Shown here: positions 46,289-57,387 of the stretch, piece after piece
Position numbering within the stretch: position 1 is the stretch's first letter
How the letters are laid out: each line of letters opens with the position of its first letter
Assembly (NCBI GenBank): GCA_021307315.1
Contig: JAJSPD010000078.1
Coordinates: 124,001-188,000 of the forward strand
Length of the DNA: 64,000 bases
Source of the DNA: Bisporella sp. PMI_857
Taxonomy: Eukaryota > Ascomycota > Leotiomycetes > Helotiales > Helotiaceae
Reading direction: 5' to 3'
Program-made: the position numbers and the translations under genes
The notes under the pieces: model-generated
What the model was told of the DNA's origin: nothing
Database searches by the model: none
Seen by the model: the letters and a program-made list of their open reading frames with translations, nothing else

Positions 46289-49200
46289 TCAGCCCACGGC
46301 ACTTATCTTTTCCTCAGTAGCTTTTGCCCTTCCCATACTCCCTGATGCTGCCTCGCTCACATCACTCTCATCATCGGCATCGTCGCCCGCCACTTCTTCG
46401 ACAAGAGGGGTGGCAGTTCTCTTTCCCTTCTTCTTTGAAGTACTCTTCGTCTGACGCTTCGCCCTTTCGCGGTTTGTAAAGCTCAAATCGTTCTTGCTAG
46501 CCCAAGTCTTCGCCTTATCAGCCCACGTCTCACTCCCGCCACTCAGCGGTGCAGTGCCAGCTCTCTTCTTCGCCTTGAGTTTACTGACTGCATCGCTCAT
46601 CCGCTTACTACCCAACTGTCTGCCATTCTTGTCCGTATTCGCACCAGCTCCCACGCCTCCTCCGAAGAAGCGAGTGATGTTCGACTGTGTTCCTTCTACC
46701 TCACGGCGATTCATGTCGCGGATGACAGGCACCAGCACTTCATCTGTCCGCTCCTGGCTCCATCCGATCGTCGCCATGAGAAATTCTCGCAGTCTATCAA
46801 GATCAGGAACACCCCATTGGAAGGGTTCGGTTGTGCTGTCAACATCTGGATTAAGGTATGCATCGGTGACAGCTTGGCTAGGGAAGGCAGGTGGAAGGAA
46901 TAATTTCGTTCCTTGAGATCGGCGAAATTTTTTGCGGAAAGTACTTACTTCGGATGTGAGAAGCGCGGACGAGAGTTGCGTTGATGACCACCAATCTTTG
47001 AACTCTTCGAGGCCATTCTCTGACGAGAATTCGGATATGATTTCGATAGCAGTAACAGGGCCAATACCAGGTAGACCCTCGGTATAATCAGAGCCTAGGA
47101 GGTGGGCAATCGAGATAAGTTGGTCGCGAGAGAGTGACAGTTCTTTCTCAAGATCAGATGCCAGGTAGCACTCAACATATTTGTTACTGTTGAACATATT
47201 TTTGTACACTCTTGTTCCGCCGAAGAGGAAGATATCTGAATCATCAGTCACGATGCCGTCAACAAGCCCGAGGCGAACGAGTTCAGCACATTGGGCTTCT
47301 GCTTCCATGGGTGCAGTAATGTATGGCAAGCCGAAGAGACGGAGCAAAGCCTGACATTCCGTGATCATAATATGGGACACTTCATCGGCATCCCGGCGGT
47401 CTTTCTTCTGTTGAGTCCTCAAAGCCTTCAGCTCCCTTTCATATGCTTCCTGGTTCTCGCGTTCTGACTTGTTGTTCAATGTGCTTGCGAACCTAGCATG
47501 CTCCTCAGCCTCAATGGCGAGCTGGGCTAAAAGCTCTTCATCCTCAGGATCGCTAAAGTCATCGAACTCTGCATCAATCTCAGCACGTTCATTCTCAGTA
47601 AATTCAATGCCTTCACATTGTACTTCTTCATTTCCTACAGAATACTCTCGATTCGATTCATCTATGTTGTTTGCTGGGCCATTGAGCAGACTCCGTTGTG
47701 TTTCAGCATTGGGTTGTATTGGTGACACATCTTCGAAGGTCGGAGATTGCGATTTCAATGTAGTTGGGAAGCCAGTGTGTAAATCGCTCGTCTCCTCAGT
47801 GACATTTGGTAATTCATTTCCAGTGTCGCCGTATTCGCTTTCGGGCCATTTGATTGGCTCGTTGTTGACTTTTTCCAGCGAATGTGGTATCTCAGTGTGT
47901 GAGACTGGTGTATTTCGTGTGGATTGCATCATGGTAGTCTTGATAGACTCACCAATGTTCGCGGTCCAGACTGAAGGTGATGGAGAGGCTTGGTATATAT
48001 CTTGGTGGGTATTTACTCTTTTTTTTGTTTCCGTATCGAATACTAATGAGCGATTTTGATTCTTGACCGCTCTCTCATCTTTTGTCCCAATTTTCATCTT
48101 TTTGAGAGGTGGCTCGTCCAAAATCTCCATATCGCTCCCGTCATCTGAATGAATTTCTATAGGCTCTCGATTCTTTCTGCGCAGCAATTCTTCTCCCCGA
48201 GCTTGTTCTCTATCCTCGGCATTGAGCTCGGCATCTCTCTGTCGCTGCAGCTCTACATCGGCACGAATATCTCTATCTCCAATCAACCATGGCGGTAACG
48301 GTTTTGGAGCCTCCTCTATATTAATGTCGAATCCACCAGCAAGATCATCGTCCTTCGCAACTTCCAGACTAATTTGATCTGAAGCGGCCATTTGCTTCTT
48401 CCCAAAAAGGGATTTGCCAAAGTCCAGTTTTTCAAACGGCAACGGCCCGTAGAATGGACTCTTGACGTTCGAAACCATAGGAACAGCCTTCCTGTTCGCA
48501 CCAGTCTTTTGTTTTTTGGCTTTTGCTAGTGTGGACTGCAAATCCATCTCGCTTTCACTACCGCTGCTGCCACTAACCACCCATCGCGGTGGTATTGCCG
48601 CGTTAGCTCTTTTGTTCACTATATGTGCAATAGTACCTCCACCTGCTTTTATGAGTGGTTTAGGTTTAGTTACCGCTCGCTGTTCATATGCCGGCATCGG
48701 AACGTCTTCAAAGTTCTCGTTCTCTGAATCGGGCTCTATCTGATAGTCCTTTTGCATCGAAAGCGCGATTGCTCGGTCGAGATGTTCTTGCTCATTGAGA
48801 TCCACATTAATCTCGCTGTCATTTCGCAGAGATAGCTTGATCGCCCGATTTAAGTCTTCTTGTTCCTCATCATACCCTCGGTCCGACACATGAATATTGG
48901 CTGGACCAGCATCCACAAACAACTCGTCTGATTCTTCTACTACAACCCTCTGCTCTGAATGACCTCGATCTATGCTGGTCCTACTTCTTGTAAGCCTGTC
49001 TCTGTGTTCCGAAATCTCATTCGCCCGAAAATCATCATATGTCATATTTCGACTATTGTCTGCTGTCCTCTTTGGCAATCGATTGAGACCTTCAACAGGG
49101 ACATCCTCAAATTCATCCTCCGACTCTTCTTGCTCTCCCTCCACTTTCTGATGGAATGCATCAACATCGATCGGCTTGTTTCTGTCACCTATGCCCTTCT

Positions 49201-50203
49201 CCGTGCTCACAACTCCCAAGGCATATCCGCCCTCTACTCCATCGTTTTTGACCAAGACATATTCCCTTCCCCTATCCCCTGCAATCCTGCCACTTCCAAC
49301 ACCTATCAACTCATTACCGGCCATGCCATTCAAGTTCATCAGTCGTTGTGTCAGTTCATTACGCTCTCTAACCCTTTCGATCTGAAATTTGCTGAATGCC
49401 ATCCGATCCGGAAACATCTCCTCTAGCTGCTCCTTACTCAGACCCATACGTAGCCTACTCCTTAGTCTTGCTGCATTTAAAATGTTATACCGATCTCCAG
49501 CTGGCAAGCTCATGAAGAATTCGCCATTGAAGTCGATTTTGCTGAAATCATAAAGATTGACATCCTCTCCGTTGTTGAACTGTCTTGCATATTCTTCCAA
49601 TTCCTCCGCGCTCATCACCCTAGGATCATTGGGTTGCCCCATGTCCGCCATATCTGGGATATCGGGTAGATGATATGCATCTTTCTTATGGAACTTGCGC
49701 GTACTGATTCGTTCAGCGACACTCAATCCCATCTCACCAACATAGACCATGTCAGCTTCTGGAGGCAACTCCTCTTCTTCGTACACATTCGTCCTTAATC
49801 CTGCAGTTTGTCTCTCAATGTCTCTCTTCCGTTTCTCTTCTTCTTCCTCAGTCCTCTTCTTCATCTGTACTGCTAACAGCCTGCCTGCCGTGCGTACTGC
49901 ATCATCCCTCCTTCCCTCGCGCCTCTGTTTTCTCCTTAGTACTGTTTGCCGCTTCAGTGCCGGTGCACCTCCATCGAACACGAAAACTGGCTTAATACCA
50001 AAGAATAATAACTTGCATATCCTTCGGAAGAACCCCACGACGTGGGAGTTTCTCAAAGCGTTGCCTTCCTTATCACGGACAGCCTTGAGAAATTGGTAAA
50101 TCCAGATAGATGCATCAACGGCGAGACGCTTGCGATTTAGAGTAGGGAGGGGGGTCGGGCGGGCAGACGGTGCTAAGATGGGCCAGAGGCCGGTTACTCC
50201 CAT
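46289..50203 (-). CDS. RAD2: DNA repair endonuclease Rad2/XPG
   Basis: One uninterrupted reading frame of 1,304 codons from ATG at 50203. Rad2/XPG makes the 3' incision in nucleotide excision repair and acts in the nucleus with TFIIH. The N-terminal nuclease block starts MGVTGLWPILAPSARPTPL with VDASIWIYQF and PVFVFDGGAPALK. The long spacer typical of XPG is acidic and contains two ubiquitin-interacting-motif-like helices near residues 444-485 (LNRAIKLSLRND, LDRAIALSMQKD). The internal nuclease block, about residue 935-1010, has PYITAPMEAEAQCAELV and DGIVTDDSDIFLFGG with the catalytic acidic residues. The helix-hairpin region LLGSDYTEGLPGIGPVTA follows. A PCNA-binding PIP box, QSNITRFF, lies near residue 1171, and the C-terminus is basic. 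No intron is needed. Confidence 0.97.
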   Translation of the reverse strand: MGVTGLWPILAPSARPTPLPTLNRKRLAVDASIWIYQFLKAVRDKEGNALRNSHVVGFFRRICKLLFFGIKPVFVFDGGAPALKRQTVLRRKQRREGRRDDAVRTAGRLLAVQMKKRTEEEEEKRKRDIERQTAGLRTNVYEEEELPPEADMVYVGEMGLSVAERISTRKFHKKDAYHLPDIPDMADMGQPNDPRVMSAEELEEYARQFNNGEDVNLYDFSKIDFNGEFFMSLPAGDRYNILNAARLRSRLRMGLSKEQLEEMFPDRMAFSKFQIERVRERNELTQRLMNLNGMAGNELIGVGSGRIAGDRGREYVLVKNDGVEGGYALGVVSTEKGIGDRNKPIDVDAFHQKVEGEQEESEDEFEDVPVEGLNRLPKRTADNSRNMTYDDFRANEISEHRDRLTRSRTSIDRGHSEQRVVVEESDELFVDAGPANIHVSDRGYDEEQEDLNRAIKLSLRNDSEINVDLNEQEHLDRAIALSMQKDYQIEPDSENENFEDVPMPAYEQRAVTKPKPLIKAGGGTIAHIVNKRANAAIPPRWVVSGSSGSESEMDLQSTLAKAKKQKTGANRKAVPMVSNVKSPFYGPLPFEKLDFGKSLFGKKQMAASDQISLEVAKDDDLAGGFDINIEEAPKPLPPWLIGDRDIRADVELQRQRDAELNAEDREQARGEELLRRKNREPIEIHSDDGSDMEILDEPPLKKMKIGTKDERAVKNQNRSLVFDTETKKRVNTHQDIYQASPSPSVWTANIGESIKTTMMQSTRNTPVSHTEIPHSLEKVNNEPIKWPESEYGDTGNELPNVTEETSDLHTGFPTTLKSQSPTFEDVSPIQPNAETQRSLLNGPANNIDESNREYSVGNEEVQCEGIEFTENERAEIDAEFDDFSDPEDEELLAQLAIEAEEHARFASTLNNKSERENQEAYERELKALRTQQKKDRRDADEVSHIMITECQALLRLFGLPYITAPMEAEAQCAELVRLGLVDGIVTDDSDIFLFGGTRVYKNMFNSNKYVECYLASDLEKELSLSRDQLISIAHLLGSDYTEGLPGIGPVTAIEIISEFSSENGLEEFKDWWSSTQLSSALLTSEVSTFRKKFRRSQGTKLFLPPAFPSQAVTDAYLNPDVDSTTEPFQWGVPDLDRLREFLMATIGWSQERTDEVLVPVIRDMNRREVEGTQSNITRFFGGGVGAGANTDKNGRQLGSKRMSDAVSKLKAKKRAGTAPLSGGSETWADKAKTWASKNDLSFTNRERAKRQTKSTSKKKGKRTATPLVEEVAGDDADDESDVSEAASGSMGRAKATEEKISAVG

Positions 50204-50562
50204 TTTGCGCAGTGTTCTCTTCCTTCGTAAAGTCTACTGAGAAGAGTTGTTGCTAGACGCTAGCTGGCTACCCAAACTGAGTCAGTCGCAGGGGCTAAAA
50301 GGTACTTTATAGCAAATCATTATGTTCCCCAGACGCAATTTGGTGGAAATAGAAATGCTAGCAGACCTTATTGTTGTGAGAAAGCTGTCATTAATTTGGA
50401 AAATCACAGATTACTGAACCTACCACAGTTGAACATCCCACCAGTGCACGGATGTTGAATGACGCGCAATCACATGATACCCGCTTTTTCCAAAAGTGCC
50501 TTACTGTCGTTCCAGGATGACATTTGTCATCACGAACTTGAACACTATGAGCACCTACTAAG
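50204..50562. promoter_or_regulatory. Shared promoter region of RAD2 and the LSM-domain gene
   Basis: The two genes start 359 nt apart on opposite strands, so this segment must drive both. No clear TATA box is seen. The call rests on geometry. Confidence 0.6.
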
Positions 50563-50949
50563 ATGGACAAATCTCAAGCAGAGGACTATCTTGGTTCTCT
50601 GTTGAACAAGTCGCTTCGCATCACGACAGCTGATGCACGTATGTTCTTGGGACAGTTTAAATGCACTGATTCGGTGTGTTGCGCTACCACTCTATTTTGA
50701 GTTGCTCTGACGCGTGTGTAATAGGATCGCAATATCATCCTCGCTCAAACCTTCGAGTACCGACTGCCGCCTCGCCCAAAGATCTCAGAGGGGCAACATA
50801 CTGTTAGCCTCGATATAACAAGCCGGTATCTCGGCCTAGTTGTTGTGCCTGGTGATTACATTACAAAAATCGAGGTAGAGGAGTTTATCAGTCAAATGAG
50901 AGGCCAGTTTCCAATTGAGATTGGAAAAGGCAATAGCGCTGTTATATGA
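50563..50949 (+). CDS. NAA38: LSM-domain protein, NAA38/Mak31-like (NatC auxiliary subunit)
   Basis: Two short exons (50563-50673 and 50725-50949) with a 51-nt intron give 111 residues. Neither exon is long enough to stand out in a frame scan. The protein starts MDKSQAEDYLGSLLNKSLRI, then TADARMFLGQFKCTDSDRNI spans the splice, and ILAQTFEYRLPP follows. These match the Sm1 motif pattern of a single LSM domain, with GLVVVPGDYITKIEVEEF as the Sm2-like half. NAA38 (yeast Mak31) is the LSM-fold subunit of the NatC N-terminal acetyltransferase. Other LSM proteins (LSM1-8) usually have a stronger RG pair in Sm2, here replaced by PGD, which favours NAA38 but does not prove it. It shares a promoter region with RAD2. 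Confidence 0.85.
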
Positions 50950-52727
50950 GTCGTGCATCTGCCCGAGATTCGATATAAGGATGTGCCTTTCCAGTTACCA
51001 CCGTATGCACAACTTACTTCTCCTATCAATCTAGATTTACCGAAATAATGTTTTGGATCGGAGTCGGTTCTGTTCAGGTCCGTAAAGATGATTGCTACAA
51101 AGGCGGATAATCTTTGGTCGCCGAAGAAACAAAGCTGAGAGTAGAAAATAGAAGTTGCAATACGGCATAGGCAGAAGCAGAAAGAAGCAAGCACATCGAA
51201 GCGGTGCCATGTGTATATTCAATCCAATCTTCGAGACTTACTACACCTGTCGCGCTGGCTAATAAGGCACCTTCATGCAGTACGAGGTAATGAATCCCTC
51301 TCCCGCGAGCAAGTCAAGAGTCTCTGTGCTACATGTGGTTCATATCTGTCCACCCATATTATTCATCATATACCTGAGCCCTAGGTGTTGATGTTTCCTG
51401 GGCTACCAAGCACACCATGCGAGATAAGTGCCTTCGCAGATCAGATTTCGCTTAGAAAGGAGAGACTCAGATTTTATTTTTCATTAACTACTCCATACCC
51501 TGATGTCACGATGGTTGTCACAACGTTGGACAGGACCAGATTGGATTTGAAGATGTGTCAGCTCTCCAACTAACACCCCTAGACTGGTTCACTCGCCCCC
51601 TATAATTTTCAATAATAAACATGAAGTAATGAAATGCCATAATGAAGCTCCCAATGCTTACACGACAGGCATGGCTTCAGCCACCCCTCGGATTAAAGAG
51701 GACCTCGCCGTCCTATAGCTGCGACTGAATGACAGAGGGGGGCCATGTAGCTGCAAGCAAAGCATACAGGGGAGAGAGAGAGCAGTACCGTAGTACAAGT
51801 AGACTACAGGGATGTTACTTCCAAGCAGATCGCGGGGCATCATTTACCCCCGGGTTCTGTCTTGGCAAGCAGAGCTCCTCCAGCTAAGACTAAATGGGAT
51901 AACAGTGCCCTGGTCTGCTTGGCGCAACCAAAAATATGCTCCCCTTGAGAGGACTCTGGCCAGCCAACCCACTGTTTCTCTCTTGAAATGAGCCCTATAA
52001 CCACTTTGCAACGGCCTATGATTCGTAACCTAAACCCCCCCAAATATGCGGAACTACTACATAAAGACGGTCTCTTCAAAATTTGCAATAAGGAAGATAG
52101 CTGATATGGCGATCACCCATGCAGCACCACCAACTCACCATCGGATCAGTTTGTACTACTTACAGTCCAATATGCCATATCCTGTATCCTATATACTAAA
52201 TTGCATATCAGTACCCTCCTGCTGATTACAGTACCATACATACAGTACGCCGTCGGCACCCAAGCTACTTGGCTACCACAAGCAAGCCTACGGGCTATGC
52301 ATGTGGCCCCCTCTCACACAGTCAACCACAAAAGCGCTGCTCCAGTATGCATGCAAATCAGCCTGTAAGTAGTGCCGACTTCAGAGGAGCAGGTGGCCAA
52401 AAACCTTCCCGCGAGGCTCAGACATGCAAGTGCATATAATCCTAGCTGAACCTTGACTGTGATCAATGGACGATCCAAGTTATTTATACCATATGTTTTT
52501 GCACGCCCACGCTGGCATACACGAATTGGTTGTATCCGTTCGATCGCTTCGTCATCTCTACTCACACCTTGGTTAACTTTGTTCTCTGGCGCATGATGCT
52601 TTGTCATGTTGCCGCAAGCCTATGAGCTGCAAAGTATTTGATGATGATATGGTAAACTCCACCACCACAGGCACAATTCTTCACTTTCTGCGACTGCAAC
52701 CAGTGTTTTAGCTCTGCGACAGTCAGA
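50950..52727. other. Intergenic region
   Basis: No gene is supported. The right half has many TACAGTA/GTACTGTA-like short palindromic words, as seen upstream of other genes in the window, and leads into the Fungal_trans_2-like gene. Confidence 0.55.
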
Positions 52728-54466
52728 ATGGGTGAGAATACAACTATTACCGAGTTTCAGTTTGTCAATTCGACAATCGATGCACCGAAGGTGCCCCAAG
52801 ACCTCGCGGTCAGAGCCCTCATTCGGAAGCAAGCTATGAAAAAAGCGTCGGCTGCGAGAAAACGAGACGGCAATTATGGCAAACACAACCTCCGCCAATA
52901 CCCAATTTTCCTCTTTGATCAGAACAATACCTTGACAGAGCCCATTGTATCACAAGTAAGGAGTGAAAACAAAGGAGCTACGTTCCCAAATCATGAGCGA
53001 GCAACGGCGGGAGAAACGACGATTGTAAATACGGCGGATGGACGAATAAAGGAGAGAAAGGAGAGAAAGGAGGCCGAGCAGCGTCAATGGATATCGAGGC
53101 TTGAGAAAGTTGAGCCGATACCTCGGGGATTAAGTGCAAGAGGCTACGAGTTGACAAGTATGAAGTCCGATTTTGACATTATCGACTTATCGACTTTGTC
53201 AACGCTTCATGTGAATCGGGCGGCGAGGGCGGCTCTCTCGCAAAATCCATATCATTTAATTCATCAACTTCGGTCTCACAAACAATCTTCGTATCTTTCA
53301 TATCTTCCTAGCCTTTATGGTCGAATACCTTGTTTAAGCCACGCCACTGACTGTGTAATTGCACGGGCGAGGCAGATAATATCACCAAATCGTGGCTGGG
53401 AGGCTGCGGTAATCTCGTTTTACTTGAAAGCATTGGATAGTCTGCAGAAAGCATTGGATTCCCCAAAGCAGAGATATCAACCCGAGGTTCTGTGTGCGAC
53501 AGAAATATTAGCTCTATATGAGGTATACAGAGCTAGAAATAGGCACATTCATTCACTGATTTTGAATAGCTTCTAGATCCAAGAGGCGAAACTGCTTGGA
53601 TACGACATGCTGCTGGCGCAGCCCGTCTAGTTCAGCTTCGTGGACCTAAGAATTACTCTACGGAATTTGAAAAGGCTCTGTTAATGGCGCATACTGGGCC
53701 AATCGTGTGTCTCTCCATTCCTGTATCGCCTATCAATTCTAACCTTGTTCAGATGACCGAATGCCTCTTGAATAACGAACATTGTTTTCTAGAAGAACCA
53801 GCTTGGACGGCTGTTATGCGTTCTGCAATCGTGGATGGTGATTTAATCGCAGATCGCAGCGAAATAGTGGTGGAACTCATGATTCTGAAATCTAATATTC
53901 CAGGCTTCTTTGCGGATGTCACGAAATTCATGCTCTCTTCAAACCCTGATCGAACACAGATTGTTATAATTGCGAGCAAAATCCACCAGCTCCGAGTTGA
54001 TTTACAAAGGTGGAACAACGATTACGAAGGCCTGCTTCGCTGCGCCGCGAAGATGTCTCCTGGAAGCGCAATTTATGACCGCCATTGTAAAGTCTTCGCG
54101 ACATACCTCTCATGTGTGATTATATCATCCCGGCTTTTAGGGGCAATGTCACCACTTAACAGAGTCAGGCTCGAGGAAGAAACACAGATCTCAACCGCAC
54201 AAATGCTAGAGCTGGAGTTAGAAGTCAAAGCCACCAGTTCGGCAGCGGCTCTTTTCATGGCGCAAACACTAGGAGTGGCCCAGGCAACGAATGCAACAAG
54301 TGAGGACTGGCTTCAAGGCGAGCAATTTACCAAACTAGAAAGCATCTCGCCAGAAGGCTTCACCTCTGTGTCTCCAGAAAGCGATACAAGTGAAGAACCC
54401 ACCGGGCTGATTGACTTTTGGAAGTTTGAAAAGTGGAATTCGGCTTGCGGGAGAAAATTTTTCTAG
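52728..54466 (+). CDS. Fungal_trans_2-type regulator without zinc cluster
   Basis: Two exons (52728-53522 and 53570-54466) with a 47-nt intron (GTATAC..AATAG) give 563 residues. The N-terminus FQFVNSTIDAPKVPQDLAVR followed by LIRKQAMKKASAARKRDG is the conserved nuclear-type start of a large Pezizomycotina family. These proteins look like transcription factors but lack the Zn2Cys6 cluster, and none of the needed cysteines are present here. The splice joins ATEILALYE to LLDPRGETAWIRHAAGAARL, a hallmark helical block of the Fungal_trans_2 (PF11951-type) middle-homology region. The remaining C-terminal helices are typical, including LQRWNNDYEGLL. A role in gene regulation is inferred; DNA binding is unproven. 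No membrane or secretion signal is seen. Confidence 0.85.
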
Positions 54467-57387
54467 TAAAACACACAAGGTATTTGCAACGTAGCGAAAT
54501 AAGCTTTTAGTAATGGGTTTATGGGAAGGATAGACTCAGTTATACAGGTAGTTCATAGTTTGAAATGAGTTGTTGAAATATGCCTCTGGCACTCATCATG
54601 CGAGCACATGAAACTAAGCCATTGAGGTATGAGCTAGGAATAATAGTACCGGTGTACGAAAAAGATGTCGTAAATGCAACGGGGACGCGTGCATGCCACA
54701 CGACAGCTTTACATCTCATGGAGTTCCCATTGTACTGGTAATAAAGTACGAGTATGTCAATAGGTTTTCTAGAACGCGAAGTGGTGCACCCGCTAGAGCT
54801 AGAAGACAACATGAGGTCGTTATATCGGACTGTGCGTGCATTTACCTCCTATGAGCGCTTCCCATCCCTCATCCAAGGCCGCAAATATCGCAAAAGAGGG
54901 AACGAGATCGAATGAAGCCATCAGATATTAGTCATGTTTTCGGCTACGTTTTCCTAAGTTCAACTACTTCAACCCCAGTTCCACTACTTCCGCACAGGCA
55001 TCTGAACTACAACGGTCCCATATGATATGGTAGGCAGTTCGAGGAACACGATTGACATCCTGCATCTAGCCACTCCGTTTCCTGTTTGCGAGAGCTCGAA
55101 TTCTCAAGGTAGGACCAACCGACAGCGGAGAGCTTTGAGTGAGCGACAACTCTACCTTACTCGAATTTTAGATACCATGCCTGTTTACTATAGCGCCAGC
55201 CTCCCTCAGATTGTCGCCCACATAATATCAGCATATCAGCCAAGCATTGGTAACGTCGCTAGTTGGAATGGATTTATGCTACATATTATCACATCATCTA
55301 TTAGGTAGCCGAGATGCTAGAATCGACTGCACCAGCCAGAGGACGACAACGATGTTACGGTGTAGTAAGTAAAGACTTAGTCTCTTTTATACCCCATATA
55401 TCTTTTGGCTCCATCTCGTAATAGTTCCTTAGTGTACGACTCTAATCAGAACATCGGACTCGCCGTGGATACGACACTTCCTCTTTTTTTTGGGCCATGC
55501 TAGATCTAATGGATGCATCTCATTACTCGCAACAGCATCATATTGAAGAGCCCAAAGTATCAAGCTCGACTAGGATATAGATAACTTCGACTTTTGATTC
55601 GGAGCACGGTACCGTCAAACCTGGTTATATCGGAACGCTCGGTGCCAAACCAACCTTCCGATATATAGAGGTTTCCGATATAACGAGGTCTATTATAGCT
55701 ACCTAAAGCTCGGCGGACCCAAGGCTCATTCCGATATACAAAGGTTTCCGATATAGCGAGTTCCGATATAACTAGGTTTGACTGTAATACTAAAGGATCG
55801 AAAGCATTTACCTGATAGGTCTAAGGCGAAGGATCGCAAGCCCGTGGCGTGCTAGCAGAGATAGCAACGGTCAAGGTAGTAAGGTAGGTAACAATCCATC
55901 AGGACCAAATCACATAGTAGCTGACTCAGGTACAGTATACCCAAAGTCGAAAGTCGGGCGGAAATTCCTTGGTTACTGTTATAGTCAATAATCTACGTAT
56001 AGCGAGGTCTACTTTCCCTTCCGAGAGGTGAAAGAAAGGCCCAAATTCTCTATTTATATAACACTATTCTTATGTATATAGAAAGTGCCTCCAGACAGCT
56101 ATTAGGTTAGGCAATGTTACGTCAAGTTGAAGTTTGATTTACTGCACAGATATAATCTCTTTGACACGCGGCCCACCTACGATGTCCAGGCAGAGTTCAC
56201 GAAGGTTGCGGCCATGACCTTGACCTAGACGAGAGAGTATTCTTTCCTGCTTCTGGTACCAGTTCCGACTTTCTCGAGCCTGGTAGCCTAATTAAACTCG
56301 AATCTGTACTGACGATCAAAACACTGTACCCTCCTCGTCTTCTTCCTCATTTCCCCTTCAACATACTCAAGTCGATATCTTTGGCTTCCTCTGGCGGGAA
56401 CCATGTCCATCTTGCCAGAATCATGGGTAGGGTCCTCAGCTCCCCGCGCCCAAGTTGTAGGCTTGATTAGGCGTGCTGAGGGGTTCATTATCATGTCTTC
56501 CTTTACAACTATTGTTAAGATGTGCTATGTACCATACTTGGACGTCACGGAGCTGACCTTGCTAGGCTTTATCACGATAGCAGCTTGCAAAGAGGTAGAA
56601 AATGATGCTGCAGCCCAGGTCCGTGAAATTTTCTACTAACCAAGACCCTGCTTTCAGAGTCTAACAATATCCGAAGATTTTCTATTCTGTTAGATTCAAT
56701 GGCATGGCTAGGGTCCTAGTCTCTATGGCAGGTACCTCCAGCTTGGAAAACGAGTGCTGGTGTTTGCCCTCTCTCCTACACCTTCTATAGCGACTACATT
56801 CACTAGCCGAAAAAAAGCCGAAACTTTTCTCGAAACAAGTGGTTAACGATAGGCATACAGTACCTATACCATCATCACACCTGTGGGTGCCTCATATATC
56901 TTGGTTCTCTTATGACGCACTCAATGAAAAGGTACCAGAGGAGGCTCTTGAATAATGACCCAACGTGGATGAGCCATCCTGCGGAGCGTGAACTCATTAT
57001 TCTTGGAATTTTAATGCCGAGTTCTTTTCGATCTCGAAATGTCACAACCGAGCACTCACCAATGACATCGAGTCCTCAGTGTGCTCCTCAAAGTAGCTGG
57101 ATTTTCACTTCTTTTCTTTCCTTCCTTTCTCGCTTGCTTTATATCAATGCAACACATTGCATTCGGCAATCGTCATTTGCATGTTCATCTTTGGAGGCAG
57201 TTCTACTCCTAGAACTCGAGTTTCTTTAACTACCCCCAAGCCGTGTGCAGACCCGGGGTCACCAATGCAGGATACATTTATATTATCTACTCCATGAGCT
57301 CCTGCTTCTAGGCTATCTTCGTCACGTCGACATCCGCTAGAGCGATCGCTTCAACTGCTTGCCCCCGCAATGCTCTGTCTCAAGAAT
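54467..57387. other. Gene-poor region containing a MITE
   Basis: No gene is supported over about 2.9 kb. The most definite object is the 173-bp inverted-repeat element at 55612-55784. A further ATAGCGAGGTCTAC word at about 55997 resembles its interior and could be an older fragment. Confidence 0.55.
55612..55784. mobile_element. 173-bp MITE with pogo/Fot1-like ends and TA target site
   Basis: The left end CCGTCAAACCTGGTTATATC and the right end, read inward as CAGTCAAACCTAGTTATATC, are near-identical 25-bp inverted repeats. Each is flanked by TA (55610-55611 and 55785-55786). Internally, TTCCGATATA-type units repeat several times. The CAGTCAAACCT start resembles ends I associate with pogo/Fot1 fungal transposons. 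There is no coding capacity, so it would be mobilised in trans. Its ends differ from those of the 3.9-kb element, so it belongs to another family. Confidence 0.85.
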
